The notes below the pieces were generated by a model. The model made no database searches. It worked only from the letters and a program-made list of their open reading frames with translations, and was not told the DNA's origin. Below are positions 1 through 8,573 of a DNA stretch of 37,606 nucleotides, piece by piece. Every line of letters starts with the position of its first letter. The first letter of the stretch is position 1. The stretch lies in the NCBI GenBank assembly GCA_015207155.1, contig JADEXK010000059.1:1-37606 (forward strand), written 5' to 3'. The position numbers were made by a program, and so were the translations under genes. Source of the stretch: Nostocales cyanobacterium LEGE 11386 (GTDB taxonomy: Bacteria; Cyanobacteriota; Cyanobacteriia; Cyanobacteriales; Nostocaceae).

Positions 1-2
1 CC

Positions 3-1166
3 CTACGCCCCAACACCCGGTAGCATGTGCAAAATTTCTTGAGCAACGCGATCGCATACTCCTACTTCTCCCAAATTTTGTCGCATTTCTGCATAATCTG
101 CTAAAGTTTGCTGTCGGCGCTCAGGATTTAGCAGTAATTCCATCGCCGCTTGGGTAATATTTTCTGGTGTGGCTTGCTCTTGTAATAACTCTGGCACAAT
201 CGGCTTCATGACCACTAAATTAGGTGGAGAGGCAAAAGGTATAGAACCTTTGAGAATTTTCCGAGCAATCCAAACTGTGATGGGATTGAGGCGATAAACC
301 ACAACTTGCGGCACATTTAACAAAGCCAGTTCTAAATTGACAGTACCAGATTTGGTAATAGCAAAATCAGCTGCGGCAAATACTTCTTTTTGTTGACCTG
401 ATACGACTGTAGCCTGTAAACCGTAACGCTTAATTGCTGCTTCAATTGGCTGTCTGTAGATTTCTAAAGACAGGGGAATCCAAAAATGAACTTCGGGTAA
501 TTTAGCTTGAATAGTTTGGGCAGCTTGAAAAATTACTGGTAACAGATATTTTAATTCTTGACGACGAGAGGCGGGGAGAAGTGCGATCGCCTTTTGTGCT
601 GGTGGAATTTTCAATTGAGCGCGGGCTGCTTGGCGACTGGGAGCGTTCTGCATTCTATCAATAAGCGGATGCCCCACCCAGCTAACTTGAGCGCCGTTCT
701 GGCGAAAATAACGGGCTTCTTCTGGAAAGATTGCCAAGAGTTTATCTGTGAAGCTAACTATCCGGGCGGTGTTACGTAAACTGATAGACCACACCCACTC
801 TTGAGGAGCAATGTAATATACCACAGGTACTTGTGGTAAATGCTTTTGCATATAAGTGCCAATGCCGAGATTGGGCCCCATATAATCAATTAGTACCACC
901 AAGTCAGGTGGATTTTGTTTGAGGTAGGCGATCGCTCGCCGTTGCACCTGGAGAGTAGGAAAAATATAAGGCAAGGATTCAACTAGACCCATTGAGCCAA
1001 TTCCACTGGTATTGCCTAGAATAGTGGCTCCCTCTGCTGCCATTTTTTCGCCACCCAGCGCCACAATTTCTACTTGTAAACCAGCAGCTTGACGCTTGAT
1101 CGCCGCAATCAACAACGACCCTTGCAAATCGCCAGATACCTCGCCAGTGCTGATAAATATCCGCAT
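3..1166 (-). CDS. lpxB: Lipid-A-disaccharide synthase
   Basis: Likely joins UDP-2,3-diacylglucosamine to lipid X to make the lipid A disaccharide at the inner face of the cytoplasmic membrane (GT19 family). The 387-residue length is normal for LpxB. The N-terminal GEVSGD motif (residues 8-13) and the APQEWVW stretch, equivalent to SPQVWAW, are diagnostic. The usual IDAPDFN loop reads IDYMGPNL here (D94 kept), which I take as a cyanobacterial variant. It is the last gene of the bamA-lpxC-fabZ-lpxA-lpxB run and starts 73 bases after lpxA. The stop codon lies at the very edge of the window, so the gene is complete. ATG start. Confidence 0.93.
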   Translation of the reverse strand: MRIFISTGEVSGDLQGSLLIAAIKRQAAGLQVEIVALGGEKMAAEGATILGNTSGIGSMGLVESLPYIFPTLQVQRRAIAYLKQNPPDLVVLIDYMGPNLGIGTYMQKHLPQVPVVYYIAPQEWVWSISLRNTARIVSFTDKLLAIFPEEARYFRQNGAQVSWVGHPLIDRMQNAPSRQAARAQLKIPPAQKAIALLPASRRQELKYLLPVIFQAAQTIQAKLPEVHFWIPLSLEIYRQPIEAAIKRYGLQATVVSGQQKEVFAAADFAITKSGTVNLELALLNVPQVVVYRLNPITVWIARKILKGSIPFASPPNLVVMKPIVPELLQEQATPENITQAAMELLLNPERRQQTLADYAEMRQNLGEVGVCDRVAQEILHMLPGVGA

Positions 1167-1199
1167 TTGAAAATTAGTAATAAGTAAAAAATTTAAAAA

Positions 1200-1231
1200 G
1201 TTAGGAGATCAATTATACTCCTAACTCCTAA
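1200..1231. repeat. Small inverted repeat plus heptad repeat between lpxA and lpxB
   Basis: GTTAGGAG (1200-1207) and CTCCTAAC (1218-1225) form an 8-bp inverted repeat with a 10-nt loop. The right arm is part of two tandem CTCCTAA heptads (1218-1231). There is no T-run, so it is not a convincing terminator. It sits inside the probable operon and could be a mRNA processing or stabilising hairpin, or just a short tandem repeat of the kind common in Nostocales. Confidence 0.6.
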
Positions 1232-1239
1232 CACATAAC

Positions 1240-2058
1240 TTAGGACTCATCACTCACGCCTGGTTTACCCCTTCCTGGAATCAAGCCCCGTCTTCCTGGC
1301 ATTTGAGACAGTAGTAGGAAGCGACGCAGGTTTTGCAGTTGTTCAGTGTCTCCCAGTTGTTCAAGCTGTTCCAAGGCATCCTTAAAGGTTAAACCAGACC
1401 GATAAAGAATCCGGAACGCTTTTTTGAGAATTTGCAGGTCGGTTGAAGTCATCCCAGAACGTTTGAGTCCCACTAAATTCAGGGTTCGCACTCGTGCTGG
1501 ATTGCCCTCCACAAGCATGTAAGGAGGCACATCCCGGTCAATTCGTGCCATACCCCCTACCATTGCATGTTGACCAATGTGTACAAATTGATGCACACCC
1601 AAAACCCCACCTAGTCTTGCTCGTGACTCTATGTGGACATGACCTGCCAGAGCTACTGAGTTAGGGATAATTACATGGTCTTCAATTATGCAGTTATGAG
1701 CTACGTGGACATAAGCCATCAATAAATTATTATTGCCAATGATCGTCGCTTCACCAGCACCAGTAGCGCGGTTAATCGTGACATACTCACGAATTGAGTT
1801 ATTGTCACCAATTTTGACCCAGGTTGGTTCTCCGACAAACTTCAGATCCTGGGGTTCCATGCCAATAGCTGCACCTGGAAAAATTTGATTTCGCGCCCCA
1901 ATCTCACAAGGCCCTTCTAGCACTACATGAGCGCCAATAATTGTTTCCGGGCCGACTTTGACATGCGCTCCAATCACAGCATAGGCACCGACTTGCACTG
2001 TAGGGTGGAGTTCCGATTTAGGATGAATTACAGCAGTTGGATGAATAAGCGTCTTCAA
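1240..2058 (-). CDS. lpxA: UDP-N-acetylglucosamine O-acyltransferase
   Basis: First step of lipid A synthesis: transfers a 3-hydroxyacyl chain from acyl-ACP to UDP-GlcNAc. The first ~190 residues are a run of left-handed beta-helix hexapeptides (for example AVIGAHVKVG, TIIGAHVVLEG). The catalytic histidine is H121 in HVAHNC, and a helical C-terminal domain follows. 272 residues is close to the usual ~260. The frame opens with TTG; GGAG lies 8 bases upstream and no in-frame ATG fits better, so TTG is the preferred start. It follows fabZ after a 232-bp spacer in which I see no gene. Confidence 0.95.
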   Translation of the reverse strand: MKTLIHPTAVIHPKSELHPTVQVGAYAVIGAHVKVGPETIIGAHVVLEGPCEIGARNQIFPGAAIGMEPQDLKFVGEPTWVKIGDNNSIREYVTINRATGAGEATIIGNNNLLMAYVHVAHNCIIEDHVIIPNSVALAGHVHIESRARLGGVLGVHQFVHIGQHAMVGGMARIDRDVPPYMLVEGNPARVRTLNLVGLKRSGMTSTDLQILKKAFRILYRSGLTFKDALEQLEQLGDTEQLQNLRRFLLLSQMPGRRGLIPGRGKPGVSDES

Positions 2059-2290
2059 TGGTGAATCTCCAGAACTTTCTTAAGTGCTGAGTGTGTAAGT
2101 TTTCAGTGGCCGAAAGTGTCGGGCAAAGCAAGTTAAGTGTGAGGGCGTTAGCGTCTTTGAAGGAGAAAAGATGACGGCGAAAATCAAGAAATTATAAAAT
2201 GCTGTTGTGGATAGTTTTTTTACTGTTATCCTGATTCTGGATGCAGTATGAGTAAATCACGGCTTTACCTGACACCACAACAGCCAATTT

Positions 2291-2800
2291 TTAGTTGATT
2301 AGAGAAAACATCAATTCGCCTTCAGCAGCAAGTTGACCGTCAACCTCGGCACGGGCTTGTATTTTACCGAAACGACGTTGTTTTATCCATAACAGTTCCA
2401 CTGTCATCACCAGTTGGTCTCCTGGTACTACTTGGCGGCGGAACCGGACTTTATCGATACCAGCAAAAACAAACAGTCCATCCTCAAACCCAGACTGTTG
2501 CTTGAGAAAAATGCCCCCGACCTGTGCCATAGCCTCAACAATTAGCACTCCTGGCATCAGTGGTCTTCCTGGATAATGCCCTTGAAAATGGGGTTCGTTA
2601 ACAGTAACGTTTTTAACGCCTACAGCCAGTTTTCCTGGCACATAGTCAATTATTTTATCTACAAGTAAAAATGGGTAACGATGGGGGAGTAAGTTCTGAA
2701 TTTCTTCAGATGAAAAAGTTGTTTTAATTTCAGTAATCTGTTCTTCGGTAGATGTAGACGCACTAGTATCGGTACTATTCACTTCACTGACGATTGCCAT
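2291..2800 (-). CDS. fabZ: 3-hydroxyacyl-ACP dehydratase FabZ
   Basis: Dehydrates 3-hydroxyacyl-ACP in fatty-acid elongation (hot-dog fold). The core matches FabZ: LPHRYPFLLVD at 38-48, catalytic H75 in QGHYPGRP and E89 in PGVLIVEAMAQVGG, 14 residues apart as in the family. The first ~28 residues are a Ser/Thr-rich extension beyond the usual ~145-residue length. Its place between lpxC and lpxA fits the known competition for 3-hydroxyacyl-ACP between membrane phospholipid and lipid A synthesis. ATG start; no clear Shine-Dalgarno. Confidence 0.95.
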   Translation of the reverse strand: MAIVSEVNSTDTSASTSTEEQITEIKTTFSSEEIQNLLPHRYPFLLVDKIIDYVPGKLAVGVKNVTVNEPHFQGHYPGRPLMPGVLIVEAMAQVGGIFLKQQSGFEDGLFVFAGIDKVRFRRQVVPGDQLVMTVELLWIKQRRFGKIQARAEVDGQLAAEGELMFSLIN

Positions 2801-2872
2801 TAGCGGTATGATTGATTTTTAACTTGGTGAATTTAAGTAGGCAGGCGTTAAAACCTTTCACGAATTGATATT

Positions 2873-3712
2873 TTAGGCTTTAGCTAATCCCAATTCTAAA
2901 ATTTTCTGGGCCAGTTGAATGTGTAAATTATGGCTAGCCTTATACGCCAAGAAATGAGCTTGAGGAAAAATTCCCAGTAAACTTAAATCTCCTACTAAAT
3001 CCAAGATTTTATGACGAACTGGTTCATTTGCAAATCTTAATGGTGGATTTAGCCAACCTTCAGAACCGCAAACGAGTGCATTATCTAAGCTCCCACCCTT
3101 AATTAATCCTGTTTTTTGTAAGTGTTCAATTTGATGTAGTAACCCAAAGGTACGAGCCGGGGCAATTTCCGCAGCAAAGCTAGCAGTCAGTGACCAACTG
3201 TGCCATTGGTTACCAATAGCTGATAAGTCAAAATCGATACCGTAACTAAATCGGGTTTCTGGTGCTGGAAGGGCACAAACAAAAGCATCATCTTGATAAA
3301 TCCAGATAGGTTCTTGCACCACCAAGTTTTCTTCGTTGCTAGTAAAAGCTTGTGGTTTTAAGCCAACTTGGGCAATGCTGTCCGTCCAAACCTTGGCCGA
3401 ACCATCTAAAAGTGGTACTTCTGGCCCGTCAATTTCAATTCGGGCATTATTTACACCCATACCTGTAAGCGCCGCCAATAAATGCTCTACCGTGCGAACA
3501 CTCGCCTCACCTTTACCCAACTGAGTTGAGAGGACAGTCTGACTTACAGCAGCAACTTGGGCGGGAATTATTGGTAAATCCGGCAAATCCACCCTGACAA
3601 AGTAGCGCCCACTGCCTGCCTCAGCTGGTAGTATCCGTACATGGGTACTTACACCACTATGCAGTCCCACTCCGGTTTGAGTGATTTCCTCTGCTATGGT
3701 GTGCTGCTGCAT
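2873..3712 (-). CDS. lpxC: UDP-3-O-acyl-N-acetylglucosamine deacetylase
   Basis: Zinc-dependent deacetylase performing the committed step of lipid A synthesis. Seen in the sequence: N-terminal TIAEEITQTGVGLHSG, zinc ligand H77 in RTVEHLLAAL, catalytic E98 in DGPEVPLLDGSA, and the second zinc motif RHKILDLVGD near the C-terminus. 279 residues is slightly shorter than E. coli LpxC (305), as is common outside proteobacteria. ATG start. It lies 72 bases upstream of fabZ and 265 bases downstream of bamA, with heptad repeats in the latter spacer. Confidence 0.95.
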   Translation of the reverse strand: MQQHTIAEEITQTGVGLHSGVSTHVRILPAEAGSGRYFVRVDLPDLPIIPAQVAAVSQTVLSTQLGKGEASVRTVEHLLAALTGMGVNNARIEIDGPEVPLLDGSAKVWTDSIAQVGLKPQAFTSNEENLVVQEPIWIYQDDAFVCALPAPETRFSYGIDFDLSAIGNQWHSWSLTASFAAEIAPARTFGLLHQIEHLQKTGLIKGGSLDNALVCGSEGWLNPPLRFANEPVRHKILDLVGDLSLLGIFPQAHFLAYKASHNLHIQLAQKILELGLAKA

Positions 3713-3856
3713 AAGCGAAAAGTGAATATATTTTGATTTTTATGATTCATCTCAAGTTTTGTCAAAGACCCTGATCTATTTTCCAGATGTAACTGATCCC
3801 TTTATCGAATCAGTATTGAGGCAAATGTAAAAATTAGCAAGTGCTTAGGTAGAGTA

Positions 3857-3884
3857 GGGGATAGGGGACAGGGGACAGAGAACA
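3857..3884. repeat. GGGGACA heptad repeat
   Basis: Four consecutive 7-bp units, GGGGATA GGGGACA GGGGACA GAGAACA, lie in the bamA-lpxC spacer. Such short tandemly repeated heptads are a known hallmark of heterocystous cyanobacterial genomes. Related G-rich heptad-like stretches occur near 13900 and 34846 in this window. Confidence 0.85.
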
Positions 3885-3948
3885 GGCTTGAAAGTACCTG
3901 TGAGTCAGTGTTTATGATTAGATAGACGAGTCATTAGTTCAGTCACAA

Positions 3949-3976
3949 ATGACCAATAACTAATGACTAATGACAA
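3949..3976. repeat. ACTAATG-type heptad repeat
   Basis: Four 7-bp units, ATGACCA ATAACTA ATGACTA ATGACAA, end one base before the bamA stop codon. The same unit, in another phase, recurs at 27295-27322 across the petH stop codon. Confidence 0.85.
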
Positions 3977-3977
3977 C

Positions 3978-6491
3978 TTAAAACCTTTCTCCAATCCCGA
4001 AATTGATGCGGCTATCACCATCGTCATTGATACCGTAGTCAATCCGAATGGGACCTAGTGGGGATTGCACACGCACACCCAGACCATAACCATAACCACT
4101 GCCGTTTTTGTTCAACACTTGAGCTGGCTCGGTAGTAGTTCCCAAATCACTGCCAACATCAAAGAACAGTGCGCCACTAACTACTGAGAAAACTGGGAAG
4201 CGATACTCAACGGATGCTTGTACATAACTGCGTCCACTAGTTAATGCTCCTTCTTCGTAACCCCGAATGGAGTTGCTACCGCCAAGGGTAAAAGCTTCAT
4301 AGGGCGGCAAGTCGCCGAGAATTGTGCCTCCTTGCAGGTTAAATGCCAGGGTTTGTGCCCCAGGAGCCAAGTTGATAAAATTCACAGGTACGTATTGGCT
4401 GTAGCTACCTCTTAATCTGGTGAGGAAAATATTTCCTAGTCCGATTGGTACTGACTGGTCAACCCCGAAGCGCAGAAAAGAACCACTGGTGGGTTGTAAA
4501 GGGTTATTACGGAGATCGCGCTGCGCTCCTAGTTGTAATAACACCAAATCATCTTCACCTTGATCAGAGAAGCTCAGGTTAATTGGTTCACTGACGCGTT
4601 CTCCGTCGCGGAAAACAGCTCCTTCTCGTCTGACATTACCATCAGCGTCACGGGTAGAAACTCGTTGATACTGAAAACCTGCTGAGGCAGTCCATTCTGA
4701 TCTTTCATAGGGATTGGCAGACAGGGGACGAGTAAAGGTAAGACCACCACCGAGACGCAGAACTCGGGGGCGATCGCCATCTGTTTCTCCTACTTCAAAA
4801 GTCCTGATGTCACCGTCTTGTCCATCATAAATCAACGAAATGGAACTGCGGCGAAAAATATTCGCTGTGTAGGAAGTCCGATAGGGGTCGCCTGCAATCC
4901 AAGGGTCTGTAAACCGCAGGTCAAACAGTAGTTCTCTCTGCCCTACTTGGATCTCTGCACCCAGTCTTTGGTTCCTTCCTGCCAGGTTTTGTTGTTGATA
5001 ACTAACAGTTCCAAACAGTCCACTGGCGGAACTAATACCAGCGCCAGCCGCAATAGAACCAGTGCTACGCTCGGCCACATTTACCACTACATCGACTTTG
5101 CTGGGGTCAGTACCAGGATCAAGGGACACATTCACGTCTTCAAATAATCCTAGCCCAAAAACCCTCTGTAGGTCTCTTTGCACAATGTCGCGGTTAAATA
5201 CGTCTCCTGGCTGTAACTCGACTTCTCGCGTAATTATATACTCTTGTGTCCGACCCCGAATTGGTTGTCCTTTCTCGTCTGTCTCCCGACCTTCGCGATC
5301 GCGGAACCGGACTTTAATATTCTCTACTACGCCTTCTGCTACTTGCAGGGTAACAACTCCGTTTTCAGAGACTTGTGGCGCACCAATGACGTTTGCGAGG
5401 ACGTAACCTTTTTCTTGATATCGCTGGGTTAATTGCTTGATGCCCTCTTGTAAATCACGCAAGTTGAGAACTCTACCATATTGCTCACGGAAGACTTCAT
5501 CCACCACGCTAGGAGGCAGTACGGAGGGAACATCAGTACTAGGATTTGCGTCTATTTCTACCTTTGTCAGCACAGGGTTGGGTTGGACAATAAAGTTCAC
5601 GCGCACGCCCAATGGGGTATCTTCTGGCACCGCCTGAACATTGGCAAAGAAGCCAGTACCAAAGATGGCGTTAATATCTTCTTGCAGTTGAGAACGGGTT
5701 GTTGTCCGGCCTGGTTGGGTACGAATTACTGTGTAAACTTGGTTTTCTAGTTCCGGTGATAGTTGCCCTGTTTCCGGTCTGACTATCACTTCTGACACCA
5801 GCACGCGAGGTTCCGTAGCATCTGGGGTGGCGTTGGGAGTGTTGAAATTCTCTTGAGCCGGAGGAGTTCCAGGCGTTGGGGAGGGTACCTGTTGCTCGGT
5901 GGCTGGAGGTACAGTATCTGGCTGTTGGGTAGGAAAATCAGGGGTTGTTTCAGGGGTTTGAGCAATTGTGGGTGTTGTCAAAGTGGGCAAAATAACATCT
6001 GATTTCGCCGGGAAAACTGCCACAACAGAGGATTGAGGCTCCTCAATTACCTGAACATCTGTGGAATTGGAGTGAAATTCTAAACTCTCACTAGTCAGCC
6101 CTTGAGTTGTGTTCTTTGCTGCATCTGACGCAGAATTAAGCTGTGGGAGCGGGAAATCTGGAGATGTCACAGTGGGCACTATGACATCTGATGTCCGCGT
6201 CTGAGCCGATTTCGCCGGGAAAACTGCCACAACAGAAGATGGAGGCTCATTTATGACCTGAAACTCTGTTGAGTTGGAGTGAGGTTCTAAACTCTCGCTA
6301 GTCAGCCCTTGAGTTGCATCCTTTACTGGCTGCTGATTAATCGCAGGCGTGAAAATCTCTGCTGTCTGTTCTAAACTATTAGTAGTTTGGGCATTTACAC
6401 TGAGCGTGCTGCCTAATGGCGCTGCAATTGCTACAGCTGCTACCCATACGGGAGATAAACGCATTTTATTTAAATTCCTCTTCACGTCCAC
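3978..6491 (-). CDS. bamA: Outer-membrane assembly factor Omp85/BamA
   Basis: Omp85-family pore that inserts beta-barrel proteins into the outer membrane; in cyanobacteria it is related to the chloroplast Toc75 ancestor. Layout of the 837 residues: signal peptide to about residue 34 (cleavage likely after VNA), a Pro/Thr-rich low-complexity region to ~225, three POTRA domains (about 228-304, 305-387, 388-474), then a 16-strand-type barrel containing the loop-6 motif SIRGYEEG and ending in a terminal Phe, typical of barrel proteins. The low-complexity region holds an in-frame duplication (see the repeat at 6001-6317). The frame opens with GTG at 6491; an ATG at 6464 gives a tighter signal peptide, and the start is undecided. 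purC lies upstream on the same strand. Confidence 0.95.
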   Translation of the reverse strand: MDVKRNLNKMRLSPVWVAAVAIAAPLGSTLSVNAQTTNSLEQTAEIFTPAINQQPVKDATQGLTSESLEPHSNSTEFQVINEPPSSVVAVFPAKSAQTRTSDVIVPTVTSPDFPLPQLNSASDAAKNTTQGLTSESLEFHSNSTDVQVIEEPQSSVVAVFPAKSDVILPTLTTPTIAQTPETTPDFPTQQPDTVPPATEQQVPSPTPGTPPAQENFNTPNATPDATEPRVLVSEVIVRPETGQLSPELENQVYTVIRTQPGRTTTRSQLQEDINAIFGTGFFANVQAVPEDTPLGVRVNFIVQPNPVLTKVEIDANPSTDVPSVLPPSVVDEVFREQYGRVLNLRDLQEGIKQLTQRYQEKGYVLANVIGAPQVSENGVVTLQVAEGVVENIKVRFRDREGRETDEKGQPIRGRTQEYIITREVELQPGDVFNRDIVQRDLQRVFGLGLFEDVNVSLDPGTDPSKVDVVVNVAERSTGSIAAGAGISSASGLFGTVSYQQQNLAGRNQRLGAEIQVGQRELLFDLRFTDPWIAGDPYRTSYTANIFRRSSISLIYDGQDGDIRTFEVGETDGDRPRVLRLGGGLTFTRPLSANPYERSEWTASAGFQYQRVSTRDADGNVRREGAVFRDGERVSEPINLSFSDQGEDDLVLLQLGAQRDLRNNPLQPTSGSFLRFGVDQSVPIGLGNIFLTRLRGSYSQYVPVNFINLAPGAQTLAFNLQGGTILGDLPPYEAFTLGGSNSIRGYEEGALTSGRSYVQASVEYRFPVFSVVSGALFFDVGSDLGTTTEPAQVLNKNGSGYGYGLGVRVQSPLGPIRIDYGINDDGDSRINFGIGERF
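6001..6317 (-). repeat. Direct duplication inside the bamA N-terminal region
   Basis: Two 110-bp copies, 6001-6110 and 6208-6317, are spaced by 207 bases (69 codons), so the frame is kept. They encode near-identical segments starting TQGLTSESLE at residues 60 and 129 and ending VVAVFPAKS. The flanking VIVPT/VILPT and PDFP motifs suggest the original unit was about 69 residues long and has partly degenerated. Confidence 0.9.
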
Positions 6492-6669
6492 ACACCATTA
6501 CAAGGCAATCATGCTCTCATGCAAAAGGCAAAGGCAAAAATATCGATGTTTGCTGTTGCCTTTTTACTTTATAAGTCACAAGGCAAGAATAAAAACTATC
6601 GGTTTTTACTGTCTCCAGGGGAAGAATTGACCTCGCAGTAAAGTTTAAAGCCAAACTTCTTCATCCCTG

Positions 6670-7443
6670 TTAGGCAATCTGGTTTTTCCTATTCCCTGTT
6701 TTTTGTTCTTTGGTTCCTTCTACTACTTGTAGCACTCGTTGTAAAACCTCCTGATAAGCATCCTCTACATTTCCCAAATCTCGGCGGAAGCGGTCTTTAT
6801 CCATGACCCGGAGGTTAGGATCTGCTTCGGCTGTGTTCCACAAACGGCAGGTGTCGGGGCTAATTTCATCTGCCAAGAGCAACTGCTGTTGTGAGTCCAA
6901 ACCAAATTCTAGTTTGAAGTCTACTAGAGTAATGCCGCACTGCTGCCAAAAGTCTTGGAGAAACTCGTTGACTTGCAATGCTAGATTGGTAATTGCATCT
7001 ACTTGTTCCGGTGTTGCTAGTTCTAACAACAATAGGCGATCGCGTGTTAATAGTGGATCTCCTAACTGGTCATTTTTGTAATAAAATTCTACTAACGGTT
7101 GCTTGAGAACTGTGCCCACTGGTAACCCTGTTTGTTGAGACAGACTGCCAGCAGCAATGTTTCTCACAACTACTTCTAATGGCAAAATCTTTACAGCCTT
7201 TACTCGCATTTGATGCGGTGCAGGGCTGTCAATGAAGTGATTTTTTATACCATTTGCTGCTAACTGCTGAAATAGTTGGCTAGAAATACTACAATTAATT
7301 TTTCCCTTGTCGGTAATACTGCCACGCTTCTGAGCGTTAAAAGCAGTGGCATCGTCTTTAAAATCAGCTAACAAGACTCCTGGATCGTCCGTTGCATAGA
7401 GAATTTTAGCTTTGCCTTCGTATAGCTTGGAATAAACAGACAT
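6670..7443 (-). CDS. purC: SAICAR synthase
   Basis: Phosphoribosylaminoimidazole-succinocarboxamide synthase of purine biosynthesis: ligates aspartate to CAIR with ATP. Family markers are KLYEGKAK at the N-terminus, LPLEVVVRNIAAGS (signature 1) and LVDFKLEFG (signature 2). The 257 residues exceed the common ~240 by a basic C-terminal tail (about GTKEQKTGNRKNQIA). That tail is encoded by a low-complexity stretch resembling the local repeats, so it is probably a recent extension. ATG start. It lies upstream of bamA on the same strand with a ~178-bp spacer; co-transcription is possible but not shown. Confidence 0.95.
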   Translation of the reverse strand: MSVYSKLYEGKAKILYATDDPGVLLADFKDDATAFNAQKRGSITDKGKINCSISSQLFQQLAANGIKNHFIDSPAPHQMRVKAVKILPLEVVVRNIAAGSLSQQTGLPVGTVLKQPLVEFYYKNDQLGDPLLTRDRLLLLELATPEQVDAITNLALQVNEFLQDFWQQCGITLVDFKLEFGLDSQQQLLLADEISPDTCRLWNTAEADPNLRVMDKDRFRRDLGNVEDAYQEVLQRVLQVVEGTKEQKTGNRKNQIA

Positions 7444-8258
7444 GATGGGAGGTAAAGTTTTAAGCGGTGGGTAGCTTTCGCCCTTTCGGGCTTAACCATT
7501 TTATCTTTAGTTATTCAAGATTAGCCATTGGTGATTTAGTCAGCTATTGTTGAACAGATTGGTAGACAAATCGCACCTGATATTCAATCTCTAATAATAA
7601 TTAATTATCTTTAGTTTTTTACTTAATACCTTGGCTAGAAATCTCTGGTTAATAGCTAAAGTCCTTTGTGCGCGCAGCGTTCCCGAATGGTAGATGACTA
7701 AAATTTTTGATAGTCAGGGTTTTAGCCCAATTTATTTGGACTTGACCTATTAGCCAAGAAATAAATTGGCAGGAGATGGGGCAGACGCAATATCTGAGAG
7801 TTTACGCATTTTATTTTAATAATTGTATTTTTTGATACTTAACTTTACTTATCCTTTTGCCGTTGCAAGATTGTCATATAATGGGAAAGATATAGCAAGA
7901 CTAAAGTAATAAGTAATTTTTAGCACAACTAATTAAAATCACAGATCTCTAAAAGGTGGAAAAAATTGGCAACTATTAAGAAAAGTAGATTATCATCTGA
8001 TGAAATAAATTGGCAAGAGTCAGAAGAGTAAATTATCATCTATCGTCAAGTGAGTGAATATTGTCTTGATGGCACCTGCTAATAAAAGAATTCACGCTTT
8101 TCCTGGGTTTTTTACATTAAAGGTCAGAATAAACTGATTTTTGTATAACCCCTGCCAGAAGAGATATTGATACAACTTCTGCTAATCTGACAAAAATTAA
8201 AGATGGGGAGAGCTAATAATTCAGCTTCATAGATTAAAACAAGAGGGGTATTGCATAA
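7444..8258. other. Gene-free stretch between purC and the DUF7219 gene
   Basis: 815 bp of AT-rich sequence with no convincing ORF. It contains a GCGCGCAGCGTTCCCGAAT segment (7672-7690), recalling dispersed repeats of Nostoc genomes and sharing GCGCGCAGCG with the insertion in the cyclase gene. It also holds degenerate direct repeats: AAATAAATTGGCA near 7760 and 8003, and GTA(G/A)ATTATCATCT near 7985 and 8029. Promoters for both divergent flanking genes must lie here, but none could be assigned confidently. Confidence 0.6.
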
Positions 8259-8534
8259 ATGGAGAAAAAAATAGTGAGCAAAGACGATTTTCTCTATCCT
8301 CGTGGTCGCTACTATGGTCATGTAAAGCCGGAAAACTTGGTTTTTAACTCTAATTTACAAGAATTTGCCCAGCGAGTAAGTTACATTTGCAATTTAGAAA
8401 CAGGTGGAAAGCTACCGCCAGATGAAGCTTACGAACAAATCAAGGCTTTGTGGAAACATTTGAAAAAAACCAAAAAACAATTGAAAATTGGCGAAAACCC
8501 TTTCCAAAACCACGATGAGGAGAGTGAAGGTTAA
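8259..8534 (+). CDS. Small conserved cyanobacterial protein (DUF7219-like)
   Basis: A 91-residue, soluble, lysine-rich protein with no signal peptide or membrane segment. The N-terminal DDFLYPRGRYYGHVKPE and the central helix pattern (LQEFAQRVSYICNLETGGK...YEQIKALWKHLKKTKK) match a small family I recall as DUF7219, found in cyanobacteria and without known function. AGAGGGG about 11 bases upstream supports the ATG. It is convergent with the cyclase gene, 39 bp away; a weak hairpin (CCAG/CTGG, 8551-8565) lies between them. It stands alone as a transcription unit, so the context gives no function. Confidence 0.75.
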   Translation: MEKKIVSKDDFLYPRGRYYGHVKPENLVFNSNLQEFAQRVSYICNLETGGKLPPDEAYEQIKALWKHLKKTKKQLKIGENPFQNHDEESEG

Positions 8535-8573
8535 TCATACTTGAGATTTTCCAGTCTAAAGCTGGGGATTTGC

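Noticed and set aside
3857..3976. Possible CRISPR array in the bamA-lpxC spacer
   Set aside because: The repeated units are 7 bp and directly tandem without spacers, so this is a short tandem repeat.
4947..5750. Several plus-strand frames opposite bamA
   Set aside because: They are antisense to well-conserved POTRA and barrel sequence; their protein sequences have no family features.
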